Positions 11,640 through 23,400 of a stretch of 41,260 nucleotides of DNA are shown one piece after another; positions within the stretch are counted from its first letter, which is position 1, and each line of letters opens with the position of its first letter. The stretch covers positions 1-41,260 of the forward strand of contig CAJJDP010000210.1 in assembly GCA_905182995.1 (NCBI GenBank). Direction: 5' to 3'. The notes beneath the pieces are model-generated. The model worked only from the letters and a program-made list of their open reading frames with translations, was not told the DNA's origin and made no database searches. Origin of the DNA: Paramecium octaurelia (lineage: Eukaryota; Ciliophora; Oligohymenophorea; Peniculida; Parameciidae). A program made the translations under genes and the position numbers.

Positions 11640-12800
11640 AGGCAATCAATTAGTAAAATAATAAACACAGCCCTAATAATGTCGCTTTCAAAAATATGTC
11701 ACTTTCAAAGTAAATTATAATAATAATTGTATTCCCCCACAATTTGATCATTTCCCAAAAGTAGTTTATTGAATATATTCATTAAATCAATATCCTACAT
11801 ATCTTCTAAATTTATCTTGTCATTGTTTTCTCTATACATGAATAAGAATTTTGAAATAGACTGTTTATACAATATTAGAAGCAGAAATAAGGGTACGATC
11901 AATCCAATAAATACAGATTAGGAATTGCAAATCCTTATATTCATGAGATGTGACTATCTGACCCATATATCAAGAATACATCACATGATATATAGTCTAA
12001 ATTTGATATTTTTCTAATAGCCAGAATTGCAAAAAATCTTACAAATATAAAATTGTAAGAAATGATTCCCGTCCTAAATTTAGTTTTTGTTGTAATGGAT
12101 ATAATTTTAGATCAAATATAATGTATTAATATCCAAGCAACAATTAAGACAAACATAACCAAGTTACTACTGTAAATTAACTAAATGCCTTGAATTTCAG
12201 CAAAAAAAAATACATTCAAAATAACTCGCCATAAAATATGATGTATCACTTGATTGTTTACACAGTTTGAAGAGAAAGTGATGCAAATAATAGTAAAAAT
12301 ATGAGAAAAAATCCATAAATAATTCAGAAATAATTTAAATAAAATCCTGATTTAAATATATTTTAAAGTTACCTTAATTTAATATGAATAAAATGTTGAC
12401 AAATTTTTATCTGACCTTGAATTATGCAAATAATTATTAGTTTTTTCAATACTTCTGATGATTTATAAAGTAGAAGGATAGCCCTATAATATTTAAATTT
12501 AATGTACCAAATTGATATAAATAAAAGGTTAATAGCTACCTTGAAAATTCTTAACATTATTTACATTCTAACTGCTTCTAATCTTTAAAGAATGATCCAG
12601 TTCCTCTTATATCATTTCGATCTCATTCTTCGCACAAACCTCCATCTTGTCCATAATAACAAAGGTCATTTCCAAAAATTCATCTTCTTCTTTCGCATTA
12701 AGTTGGACCTTTAAAGCATAATTCTATATAATCTGAAATCAAATTATCGTTAGAGGGTATGGCTTTAATTTAAATGATCTTATATCAAATGTTTATATGT
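11640..12800 (-). pseudogene. decayed C-terminal part of a giant Cys-rich/7TM membrane protein
   Basis: This is a third relative of the two giant genes at 20408-29818 and 30027-39385. Reading the - strand, it has the family's conserved cysteine block: a Cys, then 'GNDLCYYGQDGGLCEE', a position that is Cys in the paralogues, and 'DRNDIRGTGSF'. The paralogues read 'GALCEQCD' followed by 'RG.G'. In the same frame TGA replaces the conserved Trp (12680-12682) and the second Cys of CEQC (12623-12625). Downstream are hydrophobic pieces in shifting frames such as 'VAINLLFISIWYIKF' (about 12500) and 'VFIGLIVPLFLLLILY' (about 11900), matching the C-terminal membrane region. No intron of normal size removes the two stops. 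Best read as a pseudogene; sequencing error is less likely since both changes are substitutions. Confidence 0.65.
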
Positions 12801-15016
12801 GGCCCTTTATGAATGCATTTTACATTAATATCCTCCTTTATCCAAAAACTCTTCATAATTATTAGGCATATAAGCCAATTTTCCTTTTAATCGTTTGCTC
12901 TCAGAATAATCGCGTTGATCTATTACATCAATTTCCAATTAAAACATCTATCTCTTAATAATTTTTTTTTTAATATAGTATATACACTATTTATTAAGAT
13001 CATCAAGAGAATTAACAATTTAATTCACTATTTAATCTGATGTACAATAAGGGACCCTTATTAAAGTTTTTAAAGATCCTTTATCTAACTTATCTATTTT
13101 TTGTTAATATGACTATATATTTGTTAATTTTAGATTATTTTTTGAAGAGGATAGTTTATTAGACTTTTCTTATTCGTATGTTGATATTAATAAATTATGA
13201 ACGTGATTGATAATACATTCTGATATAATCACTATGCCATCTTCTTATAAATTAATGTTAAAAACTTGGCTATCTTAAGTTTTAATAAATTAATTAAACC
13301 ATTATTAAATTTAAATTTAGTCACAGTTGTTTATTATGCCCCTCCTACAGTTTCGATAGAATACGATTGAAAAATAATATATGTAATTTCGTTTTAATTA
13401 GAATTGTCTTAAAATTAAATTTCATCATATTTAACCCAAAATTCTTGGTTATGTTAATTATGATTTTAAACTTAAAAATTTTCTATGTATACTTCATGAG
13501 AAAAAAAAAAAAATATTTTTTATTATTAAAATACCTTATCCTGAATCAATATAAAAAAGATTAGCTGAAATTTAAGAAGGATTATATTAATTAAAATTAC
13601 TCTGTAACTTAACAGCACGTTGTTAGTGCAACTGGAATTATTATTTAAAGATTTTCAATTTTATTATTTTATTTAAATTTTGCGGGTCTTTTTTTTCAAC
13701 CATTTTTTCTTGATTTAAATTTACTCTTGTGCCTCCACAACAGTTCTTATTAGGGCATATTGTTAAATTTATTAGAAAAGGTATAGAGAATATAAGACAA
13801 TTTAAGTAAATGTAGAAAAAGAGTTTGTTTAATCGATTTCAAGTCATAAACTTAAGAACTTAAGAATATAAGCTTATTAAATTAATGCAATTTTAAGTTT
13901 GCATAGGCTCAAGAAAAATTATTAAATGTATGTTAAATTGTAATTCAACCCGAGTGATTAATAAACTTATTTATGTATGGCTAAAGAAATGCTGATACTG
14001 TTATTTCAGAAAATATAAGTTGCTCTAAAGAACTTTATTATTATATAAATATATAACGATTGTTAATACTTGAATAAAATAGCATTAATAAGCAATTATT
14101 TGAAAGTAGGATAAAATAATCATCAGAGTTATGAATTTTAATTCTCGAAATACAATAAAACTATTTTCTGATTTAAAATTTAATATATTATTTTTCACAA
14201 AAACTCTCTATCATTATTAGAATAAACCTTTTGTCGTTTTTAGGCTCAAAGTATGTGAAACAAAATATTGATAGAATATGTTTAAAGAATATGTTTTCAA
14301 AATTCTTTGCCTTTTAAAAGCAATATCAAATAAAGGCAATCCTTCTTAAAATCAGAGGCTACAAATTAGTAAGATGGTTTAAATATAATATTGAATATTT
14401 ATCATTCCAGTTTAAGAATTAATGCAAATGATTTTGTATTATCTCAGTGAAACTTATCTATATAAAGATATTCTTCATTAAGTTTTATTAGAATTAAAGA
14501 ATAAAATTTTCAAAGATGCACAAAATAAAATATTTTAAACTATCATAATTTGATAGACTACATTTATTGGATTTCCAAATTTATCCTAGATATTCGAGCC
14601 TAAATAATGTGGAGGAATCAAATCATTAAAACGAAGTATTTACTACTAATTAGAGTTTAAAACTAGCAAGAAGAATAAGAATCTTTTTAATATAAGATTA
14701 TATTTATGTTATTTAATGCTAATATTTTAGTTAATAATTCAAAATACTTATCAATAGTGTGCAATATTAATTCTAAGTGGCTTCAAGACAATATCAAAGA
14801 CTCTGCAAAAATAATTCCTGGCTTATAATTGATAATGGATTTCTTTGGTTGATTTTAATTTACACCTTCATGAGGATAATTAAAATGGTAAAAATACTCA
14901 AATCATTTGAAAGGGTAAAGCTTATTTTTGATGTCGCTTTTTAAGCTGATACCTACCTATCATGTTATTATTTAAAATACATAATCATTTAATTCATATA
15001 TAATATTAAATTAGTT
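12801..15016. other. region with scattered coding remnants, mainly - strand
   Basis: I could not assemble a gene here. Short - strand pieces look protein-like, for example 'HYLGSNIQDKFGNPINVVYQ' near 14550-14610. They may be the upstream part of the decayed giant-protein relative ending at 11640. A 65-codon + frame at 13367-13564 is low-complexity Lys/Ile/Leu and probably chance. Confidence 0.4.
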
Positions 15017-15565
15017 TCACATATTTTTTTGGAGCTTATAATAAGCTTCTGCTTTTATTATATGTAGCCCAGTATTTTCAGTATTTCCATTAAGATTGTA
15101 TACTTTAAAACTTTAAACAGCCTAAACAGGAAAATTTATAGTAGTTATGCTTTAAACAAAATTGCTTTCATAGATTATGGTTTCTACATCATTATATATT
15201 AAATATATCTTTAGTCTATAGAACCTGTAGGTTTGGTCCCAAAACCATATTTTTAAGGTATTTAATTCGTAATACTCTTACAAATTGAATATTATTGATT
15301 TTCCTAACACACTTGATGTATATCCATATCCTCCTGTAATCGTATAAATATTATCGCGTAAACAACTACCATAAATGCCAACTTAAAACCCATTCTATTA
15401 TTTTGATGAGATTAATGCTCCCATGTTATAGTTAAGCACGTTTTTATATTTTCCCCTAATTATTGATTTTAATTTTGCCTCTCTTCTCTTACATGGTGTA
15501 TTAACTACTAACTAAATGTTGTACAGTAATAAAATGGCACATAAAAAGTAACTGTTCCACTTCAT
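15017..15565 (-). CDS. small protein with discoidin (F5/8 type C)-like domain
   Basis: The frame from ATG at 15565 to TGA 15017-15019 gives 182 residues without an intron. The N-terminus 'MKWNSYFLCAILLLYNIQLV' resembles a signal peptide. The rest has features of the galactose-binding-like beta-sandwich found in discoidin domains and in BTBD9-type proteins: 'GGYGYTSSVLGKSIIFNLQ', then 'YELNTLKIWFWDQTYRFY', a strand ending 'YNDVETIIYES' and the C-terminal 'NTGLHIIKAEAYYKL'. In ciliates such a domain often follows a BTB domain, so the gene could start further upstream. The frame is open through 15565 for some 50 more codons, to a TGA near 15710. The assignment is from pattern memory and should be treated as moderate. 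Confidence 0.5.
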
Positions 15566-16084
15566 CTATGTAGAATTAATAGATAAATATATTTTATTAT
15601 TATAATTCTTATTGTAATATTCATCATGAATTTGTTTCAGAAAAACGTCTATAGCTTTACAAATCAAACAATAGTATAGAAGATTACATTCAAAAGTCTA
15701 TTATCATAATTAAGCTCTGAAATAAAATTGTGGTTATGAATATAATTTGATAAAAAGAAGACTGTATTTACTACGTCATACATAGAGCTAAATTATATTA
15801 TTAAATTAATATTAAAGCTATTAATATTAATCTTTTTTATGAAATCTAATATTTTAGTTTCTCTATTGTTAGTAAAATTATTCAAAGTTCTTTTTTTCTA
15901 AACCAGTTTGATACTTCATAATGATATTAGCTAATTAAGTTTTAGATTTCATTTCAAATATAAAAATTATGGTTTTTTTTTTGAAATAAAAAGATAATGG
16001 TTTAAATTAATGACTTAAATCTGTGCGATATCATAATTTTAACTTCATGGGGCAATATTAGTACATAGAATCATTGTTGTAAAA
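15566..16084. other. open-frame pieces upstream of the discoidin-like gene
   Basis: On the - strand two overlapping open frames cover about 15566-15910. One is continuous with the discoidin-like gene ('KAIDVFLKQIHDEYYN'). The other reads 'TKILDFIKKIN' and later 'VVNTVFFLSNYIHNHNFI'. I could not join them with an intron of the usual 19-28 nt, so these are either exons with an unrecognised splice or remnants. Confidence 0.35.
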
Positions 16085-17715
16085 TTTCATAATAAGTTTT
16101 TGTATTTAAAATAGATATTATGCCTGTTAGTTAACCAATAATTAAAACAAGAGCATGTAGAATCAAGCAACTTATTAAAATTATATGGTCTTTTGTTAGC
16201 AATCCAAAAATACTTAAAGGATTATAAACTATTTTTTCTTTTGATTGTTCCATCAAATCCCTTGTTTTTGAGAATAAATATTTATTAATTTCAAAGTTAA
16301 GTAACATATTTTTAATAATAAATCGAACAATGGGATGCTTGATTTTCTAAATTTTTGCTTAATTAACATTATTTTTAATTTTAATATTCCTATGTTGACC
16401 TCATTCAATTCTTTATGTATCCTCCAGACAGCTTGAAAAAGATATGCACTTTTTCAAAGAATAGTGTTTTACACATTAACCTCTAGAAATTTACTTTATT
16501 TATGCATTTCAACATTTGTTTTACTCTAATAAGCTCCACTTTTACTTCTGCAAATACTATTTTCATTAAAATTCAAAGAGCATATTTTGAACTAAAACAA
16601 AGATATTTAATAATAAAGTTATGTTGTTTATATGAATTTATTTCTATAAATTAAAATAAATGGATATTGTAAGGATCAACTTTATGAATCACTTTAAAAT
16701 TTGTAAAATCCAAAAGAACTTCCATTATCCATTTATAAATCGAGTGTTCCCAAAGTACTTTTAAGCGTGTTTGTTTCCTCAAATATTGTTATCAAATCAA
16801 TATTGTATATAATGTATTTGATATAAATTCTTGTGGGTAATTTTGATAAAGTTCATTTCTAATTAATAATTAAGCATCAACAACATGCTTTTTAATTAGA
16901 AAATTAAAGAAATTTTATGAGTAACAAATACCTTTTAGATAATCAAAACTGGTTTGTCTAAAGGAGAAAATATATATCCCAAAGCCATAATAAACTAAAA
17001 TTTCTGATATTGCATGGTATAGAACAAGCACAATTATTAAATTAAATTATAACATGTTATCTTTCCCAGAATTTTAGAAAATAATTGATGAGCAAATTTT
17101 GATTATTTTATCATCTTTAGATTATAATATTGATATGATCAGACACACTATCTATTATTCAGTTTTTAACTATATTACTAATATTAATACTTAGAATAAG
17201 ATTTTAAGTCCTAGATGCAAAATCTTAAAAATTAAATTAGCATATATGTTTTATATTAACATATTCAATTTTCAACCTTAAAATTGTAGCATTTTTTTGA
17301 ATTACAAAAACCTATTATTTTTTTGTATTTATTTTGTAATATTGATTTTAATTAGGTCAAAAATAAAACTGAGATTGTCAGCAGGTCAAAAATAATAAAA
17401 ATACAAGTAATAATAAATTATTTTATAGACTAAATCAAAGATTTATTTATTTCAGGATACTGGCAGGATCCCATCAATCCATATAAATTCTTTTTATGTC
17501 TGTCTTTTAGTTGTATATCATAATCCTTCTTTTTTATAGCACAATTTTTATCCTCATAATCTACATATAATACTTATAAATTCAATTTATTGATCATTTA
17601 TCAAATTTTTCTCCTACTCTACTGATTAAAATCATGTAAGCCATACTTTCACAGTTCCTAATTTTTCATTCTCCTAGTCATGACATAGATTATCTATCTC
17701 ATCGGAGAAATTCAT
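16085..17715 (-). pseudogene. broken multi-spanning membrane protein, unidentified
   Basis: A series of - strand open frames with membrane-like segments. They run from ATG 17715 ('MNFSDEIDNLCHDQEN') through 'VLYVDYEDKNCAIKKKDYD' and 'FIITCIFIIFDLLTISVLFL' (about 17260-17600), 'LIIVLVLYHAISEILVYYGF' (about 16960-17060), 'RKQTRLKVLWEHSIYKWI' (about 16700-16790), 'VWRIHKELNEVNIG' (about 16400) to 'ISCLILHALVLIIGQLTGII' (about 16120-16190). At least one in-frame TGA (16792-16794) has no intron that would remove it, and several frame changes remain unexplained. It may be a real gene with introns I missed, or a decaying one. The part upstream of 16696 is repeated at 18065-19498. Confidence 0.4.
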
Positions 17716-18063
17716 TTTAATAAACTAAATACTATTCTAAACTACTCTAAAAGATTAACTAATCAAAAGACAACATATTCTACTATTTATATTAATTATG
17801 GAACAGATAGATAAATGATTAATATCATATGTTTTCAAAGACTTTCCTCAATACTTTTCTTCTCAAATTAAAATTAATTAATAGAATTTGAATTAAAAAA
17901 TAAAAAATAAAAGTTATTACAAACCAAATTGATTACAATCTGCTGGTTTGCCTAAATAAATGATATTCTTCAGAAATACAAATTAAATTAAAATTGTAAT
18001 TGGGAAATTTAAATTTGTTTGTGGCAATCATAATAGTGATAACTATTTCATATATAATATTGA
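16696..18063. repeat. direct repeat, copy 1 of third contig overlap (66 bp shorter)
   Basis: This 1,368-base block is repeated at 18065-19498. The offset is 1,369 up to the 66-bp insertion in copy 2 and 1,435 after it. It ends exactly at the N at 18064, as in the other two joins. Confidence 0.9.
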
Positions 18064-18064
18064 N
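18064..18064. other. assembly gap (single N), contig 3/4 join
   Basis: The N lies between the two copies of the third overlap. Frames that run through it, such as one at 17933-18151 on the - strand, are chimeric. Confidence 0.9.
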
Positions 18065-19498
18065 AAAATTTGTAAAATCCAAAAGAACTTCCATTATCCA
18101 TTTATAAATCGAGTGTTCCCAAAGTACTTTTAAGCGTGTTTGTTTCCTCAAATATTGTTATCAAATCAATATTGTATATAATGTATTTGATATAAATTCT
18201 TGTGGGTAATTTTGATAAAGTTCATTTCTAATTAATAATTAAGCATCAACAACATGCTTTTTAATTAGAAAATTAAAGAAATTTTATGAGTAACAAATAC
18301 CTTTTAGATAATCAAAACTGGTTTGTCTAAAGGAGAAAATATATATCCCAAAGCCATAATAAACTAAAATTTCTGATATTGCATGGTATAGAACAAGCAC
18401 AATTATTAAATTAAATTATAACATGTTATCTTTCCCAGAATTTTAGAAAATAATTGATGAGCAAATTTTGATTATTTTATCATCTTTAGATTATAATATT
18501 GATATGATCAGACACACTATCTATTATTCAGTTTTTAACTATATTACTAATATTAATACTTAGAATAAGATTTTAAGTCCTAGATGCAAAATCTTAAAAA
18601 TTAAATTAGCATATATGTTTTATATTAACATATTCAATTTTCAACCTTAAAATTGTAGCATTTTTTTGAATTACAAAAACCTATTATTTTTTTGTATTTA
18701 TTTTGTAATATTGATTTTAATTAGGTCAAAAATAAAACTGAGATTGTCAGCAGGTCAAAAATAATAAAAATACAAGTAATAATAAATTATTTTATAGACT
18801 AAATCAAAGATTTATTTATTTCAGGATACTGGCAGGATCCCATCAATCCATATAAATTCTTTTTATGTCTGTCTTTTAGTTGTATATCATAATCCTTCTT
18901 TTTTATAGCACAATTTTTATCCTCATAATCTACATATAATATACTACAATCAGGGAGGAATCAATATTTCCAATTATATTTTTTGCATTTCTTTTAACAA
19001 AATTGTACTTATAAATTCAATTTATTGATCATTTATCAAATTTTTCTCCTACTCTACTGATTAAAATCATGTAAGCCATACTTTCACAGTTCCTAATTTT
19101 TCATTCTCCTAGTCATGACATAGATTATCTATCTCATCGGAGAAATTCATTTTAATAAACTAAATACTATTCTAAACTACTCTAAAAGATTAACTAATCA
19201 AAAGACAACATATTCTACTATTTATATTAATTATGGAACAGATAGATAAATGATTAATATCATATGTTTTCAAAGACTTTCCTCAATACTTTTCTTCTCA
19301 AATTAAAATTAATTAATAGAATTTGAATTAAAAAATAAAAAATAAAAGTTATTACAAACCAAATTGATTACAATCTGCTGGTTTGCCTAAATAAATGATA
19401 TTCTTCAGAAATACAAATTAAATTAAAATTGTAATTGGGAAATTTAAATTTGTTTGTGGCAATCATAATAGTGATAACTATTTCATATATAATATTGA
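18065..19498. repeat. direct repeat, copy 2 of third contig overlap, with 66-bp insertion
   Basis: Repeats 16696-18063 and adds 66 bp at 18940-19005. The rest looks identical. It carries a second copy of the broken multi-spanning membrane gene, whose start ATG would lie at 19150 on the - strand. Confidence 0.9.
18940..19005. mobile_element. IES-like or TA-indel element, 66 bp
   Basis: Copy 1 of the overlap lacks this segment at 17571. The element starts with TA (18940-18941) and is followed by a second TA (19006-19007); precise removal leaves a single TA, as in excision of Paramecium internal eliminated sequences, which descend from Tc1/mariner transposons. The left end reads TATACTAC and the right end, inverted, TACAATTT; both fit the first four positions of the consensus TAYAGYNR but lack its G. 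The length is in the usual short-IES range. Read on the - strand, the element is partly open in one frame of the surrounding gene, so it could instead be somatic sequence lost from some chromosome copies. Confidence 0.7.
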
Positions 19499-20407
19499 CC
19501 TATTCCTTTATGATATTATTAACTTAATTTGCAAATTTAATAATCCTCTGTGAATTTAGATAATATACAATATAACCTATTAAATCTACCATAAATATTA
19601 TAAATATAATTAATTTTTTCTAATTATTATTATTTCATTTTAAAATATATCCCTAAAATCTAAAAAACATTTTTTTTTAAAGTAACAAGAATGATCGAAA
19701 TAGTTTGCAATTTAAATAATTTTAATTTGCAATATACATACTCGCATAATGATTGGATAATTTAATTACAATATTAAAATAATTTCTACTAAATGTTTCA
19801 CTTAAATTTAATACAATATTAATCTAATTCTCAATTATACCTTAATGAGTGTTAACAATTAGTTGATTTACAGAGCTTTAAAAACTTTGCTTGAAAAAAG
19901 ATATAAATTTGGAAGGAGTCGAAAAAATCAAAAAAATTTGCTTCTAAAAAATGAATAGGGAGTTACTAAAATAGACTTGTATAAAAATCGAAATATTTAC
20001 TTCTTATTGATGTAAGAAGAATTAAATTAAATAAATGATATCTCCTATTTTTGCTCTGCCTTTGCATTTGGATCAATAATTATGATAAATTTTAATTTAA
20101 CTTTCAAGCCAATAAATTTATATATTTTAATTTATATATGCTTTTCATAATATAAATTCAAGCTTAGTAAATAAATTGGCAAGATGGATTAAGCTTAAAG
20201 TATTAATCTAACTAACAATGCTAGGTATTCAAATTATTTAATTTTGAACATTAAATATTATATTTCAATACATTTTAGAATTAAAAAACAAAATTTTTTT
20301 TACTTTTCACTAAAGCTCAAACTTAAACTAAATTGAATAAAATAATTAAATTTATTCTAAACTTTAATTAAAGCATGGATTAAATTAGAAATATTAATAT
20401 TTAAATT
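19499..20407. other. intergenic, upstream of giant gene A
   Basis: Very AT-rich, with no recognisable frame. It separates the broken - strand membrane gene from the + strand giant gene, so it should contain the latter's promoter. No motif stands out. Confidence 0.5.
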
Positions 20408-23400
20408 ATGTTTTCATAAACTTTACTTGCTTTCCTTTTGTGGGTCTAGTTGTGCTCATCTAATATTCTTACATGTTTTTATCAATATGATGATTCCCTG
20501 CTTCAAATTGATTATTCAAGGCCACAATAAAAAACAATAAAGATTAAATCTAACCTAATTGAGAATAATGCAAAAGGGTTTGGATTTTGGTCAAAATACA
20601 TAGCAATTATGGATTTTGATTCTTTTACTCAATTTACTAGACCTTGTGATCAACAGTATGAATTTATGGGTTAATGTATTTTTAATGGATTTTTTTTCAT
20701 GAAAATCCTAGATTAAAATCAAGATAATGTTGCAGCTGTAATTCTCAATATGAAGGATGAGCCAATAAGCTTGACTCATGAAATATACTTGTTTGCAGTA
20801 GGTCCAAATGAGTATTAATAAGCTAAATTTAATTTTGAAGCCAGCCGATATCAAAATACTTGGTATTACACGTCAATTGTTTATTAAGATATCGATCATA
20901 AATTAAGAATATTTACAAATTTTGAATATTAAGTCTAATCATTCGATTATCAGATTATGACTGATGAAATAACCATCCTTTTGGGAGGCTATGATTAATA
21001 ATTATATAATAACTACGTTTTTGATGGATACTAATTACTCTTTTTTAAGGGGTATTTTTCACCAATACAAGAATATGATGAATTTGGATATTCTAATGAC
21101 TTTTTTTAAGGCCTATTTACGTAATGCCTATTTTAAGAATAGCTCACATACACCAAGATATATGATGAGAATGCAATAATAGATCCAAGTTAATAACAAT
21201 CAGATGATTTCTCAACTTTATCTTACCAGTATCAAATTGTAAATAATCGATACTTGGTTAAATGTTGGGTTAAATAAGATTACCAGGAGGTACTAATACC
21301 GATATCATTTTAAGGCATTTTAATACTATTTAAATTAGTATGACCGAACATATCTATAGCTTCGGCAAACACTGTTTCATATTGATTCCTTAAGGTACTT
21401 TCTCTAAGAATTGCAGGGAGATAGACTTCTCGATTTATATTATGAAGTATCAAATCAAATAATTAGGTCGATTTTGAAAACAATAAAGAAACAATTATCA
21501 AAATTTCGTCAGAATTCATTAAAATACCTGTACTGATAGCGTAGTATAGTGATGAGAACTTAAGACAATATGATACAGTAATTGTACGAAAGGATAATCT
21601 ATATGAATTAACTTAATAATGGCATTATATAATCATTGAATATGGGAGGAAGCCTGTAAATGGAGCGATTTTTTAAATACAATTTGTTTTTCTGAATGAA
21701 GAACATCTTATTTATAATTTAGGAACATAAGACTATAACACTTAGTTGCTTGGTTCAAATATAATACAACACATACTTAGATAGGATGATAATTTTATAA
21801 AAAGTAGAACAAAAATTCGTCATCTTAAGTTTATCACAGGATATCATGAAGACAACAATTAATCAGAATTGGGTACAGTTATAAATTACTTTAGAATGCC
21901 ATTCTAGTTGCAATGGTTGCTTTGGACCAATGAACTATCAATGTAAATCTTGCTATTTAGAATTCAATTATGAATTGACTTCATTAAATGTTTGTGACTG
22001 CAAGTATCTGACATCATTCGTTTAAGAACTACAAAAGTGCAAACCTATTGAAGACTTTGAATATTTATAAATTTCTTAGGAAAAATCATAGATTTTATGC
22101 AATTTTGGATATTTCTAAGCAAAGCATAATAATGAAATATATTGCATTTAGTGGTACGATGAATTCTAAAATTATTAGTCCAGAATATCAAAAAGAGAGA
22201 TTGCTATGTGGCGATTGCTATCATTATTCAACAACATGGTATCTGAAGCCAGTTTGTACATTTGATTACATATAATAATCAGCAGAATATCCTTTTATTA
22301 AAATTGTGAGATAAAACATTCATTACGATGTTTATTATTTAGACGATTTAATATAACTACAACTTCTTTAAGGAGCTGCTGATTTTTGTGACGACACTTA
22401 AGAAGATTGCTAAGTTAGTCAAAATTATCATCTAGGATAATAAATCAGAATGAAATGCAAAAAAAATCATTTTTTCGAAAATAACTAATGCTAGATTTGT
22501 GATCCATATTGTATTGATTGCTAATCTAAGGATATTTGCATTAATTGTATTGAGACTCATTACTTCAATGCTTTATCTTAGAAATGTGAATTCTGCCCTT
22601 AAGAATGCTTAACTTGCACCAGAGATAATAATACTGAAACTGGTTATCGATGCTTGACTTGTAGCAAGTAAGAGTTAATTATTGATATTTTCAAGGTTTC
22701 ATGCATTGACCTAGGATGGGAGATGTTAATAATGTGGATTTGACTGTGAGTATTGTAGAGAAGATTATAATATAATAGCATAATAATATTTCATGAGATG
22801 CTTAAAATGTACTGATCAAAAAGTAATGGCCATTAGATTTGATGGTATTAATTGCAGAGTAATTATCATTTAAAATTGCTAATATGTGATGCTTGTTTCC
22901 AGGGCTAATATTTGGGCTTATTCTACTTATGATTATAATTTTGAACCTAAAAACGATATTGATGATGAATTTCCTATTTGTGGATAATGTGAAAATGGTT
23001 ATGGATATAATTTTTACGAGGAACTATGTGAACCAAGGTTTTATGATGCAAATTGTGTTTAGTCTTTTTATACTCAAATGCTTTATAATGGTGCCATCTA
23101 TGATTATCAATAGTTTTGTCTGATTAGTAATTATTATAGTGGTCCTGCCACTTAGGGAGATGAGTGCACATCATAAATTGCGAATTGTAAACTTTGTTAT
23201 AATCCATCATAATTTTAACCTTCCTTTTTTTGTATTGAATGCAAATAAGGATATTACTCAAATCATTCTACTGGATAATGTTCTGTGTGTGCAGAATCTT
23301 TAAATTGCAACACTTGTTACAATTCTATAAAAGAATTTAATGATTCATGGAAATTGAATCTTTAAGCTTTCAATTAATTTTTGAAATAATAATACAATTA

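Noticed and set aside
12600..12700. TGA reassigned to Trp or Cys in this organism
   Set aside because: TGA ends all the good genes at sensible positions and the intact paralogues use TGG and TGT at the same sites, so the decayed copy is the simpler explanation.
17933..18151. 72-codon - strand frame 'MRKQTRLKVLWEHSIY'
   Set aside because: It crosses the N at 18064 and joins two different contig ends, so its C-terminal part is artificial; the true context is at about 16700-16800.
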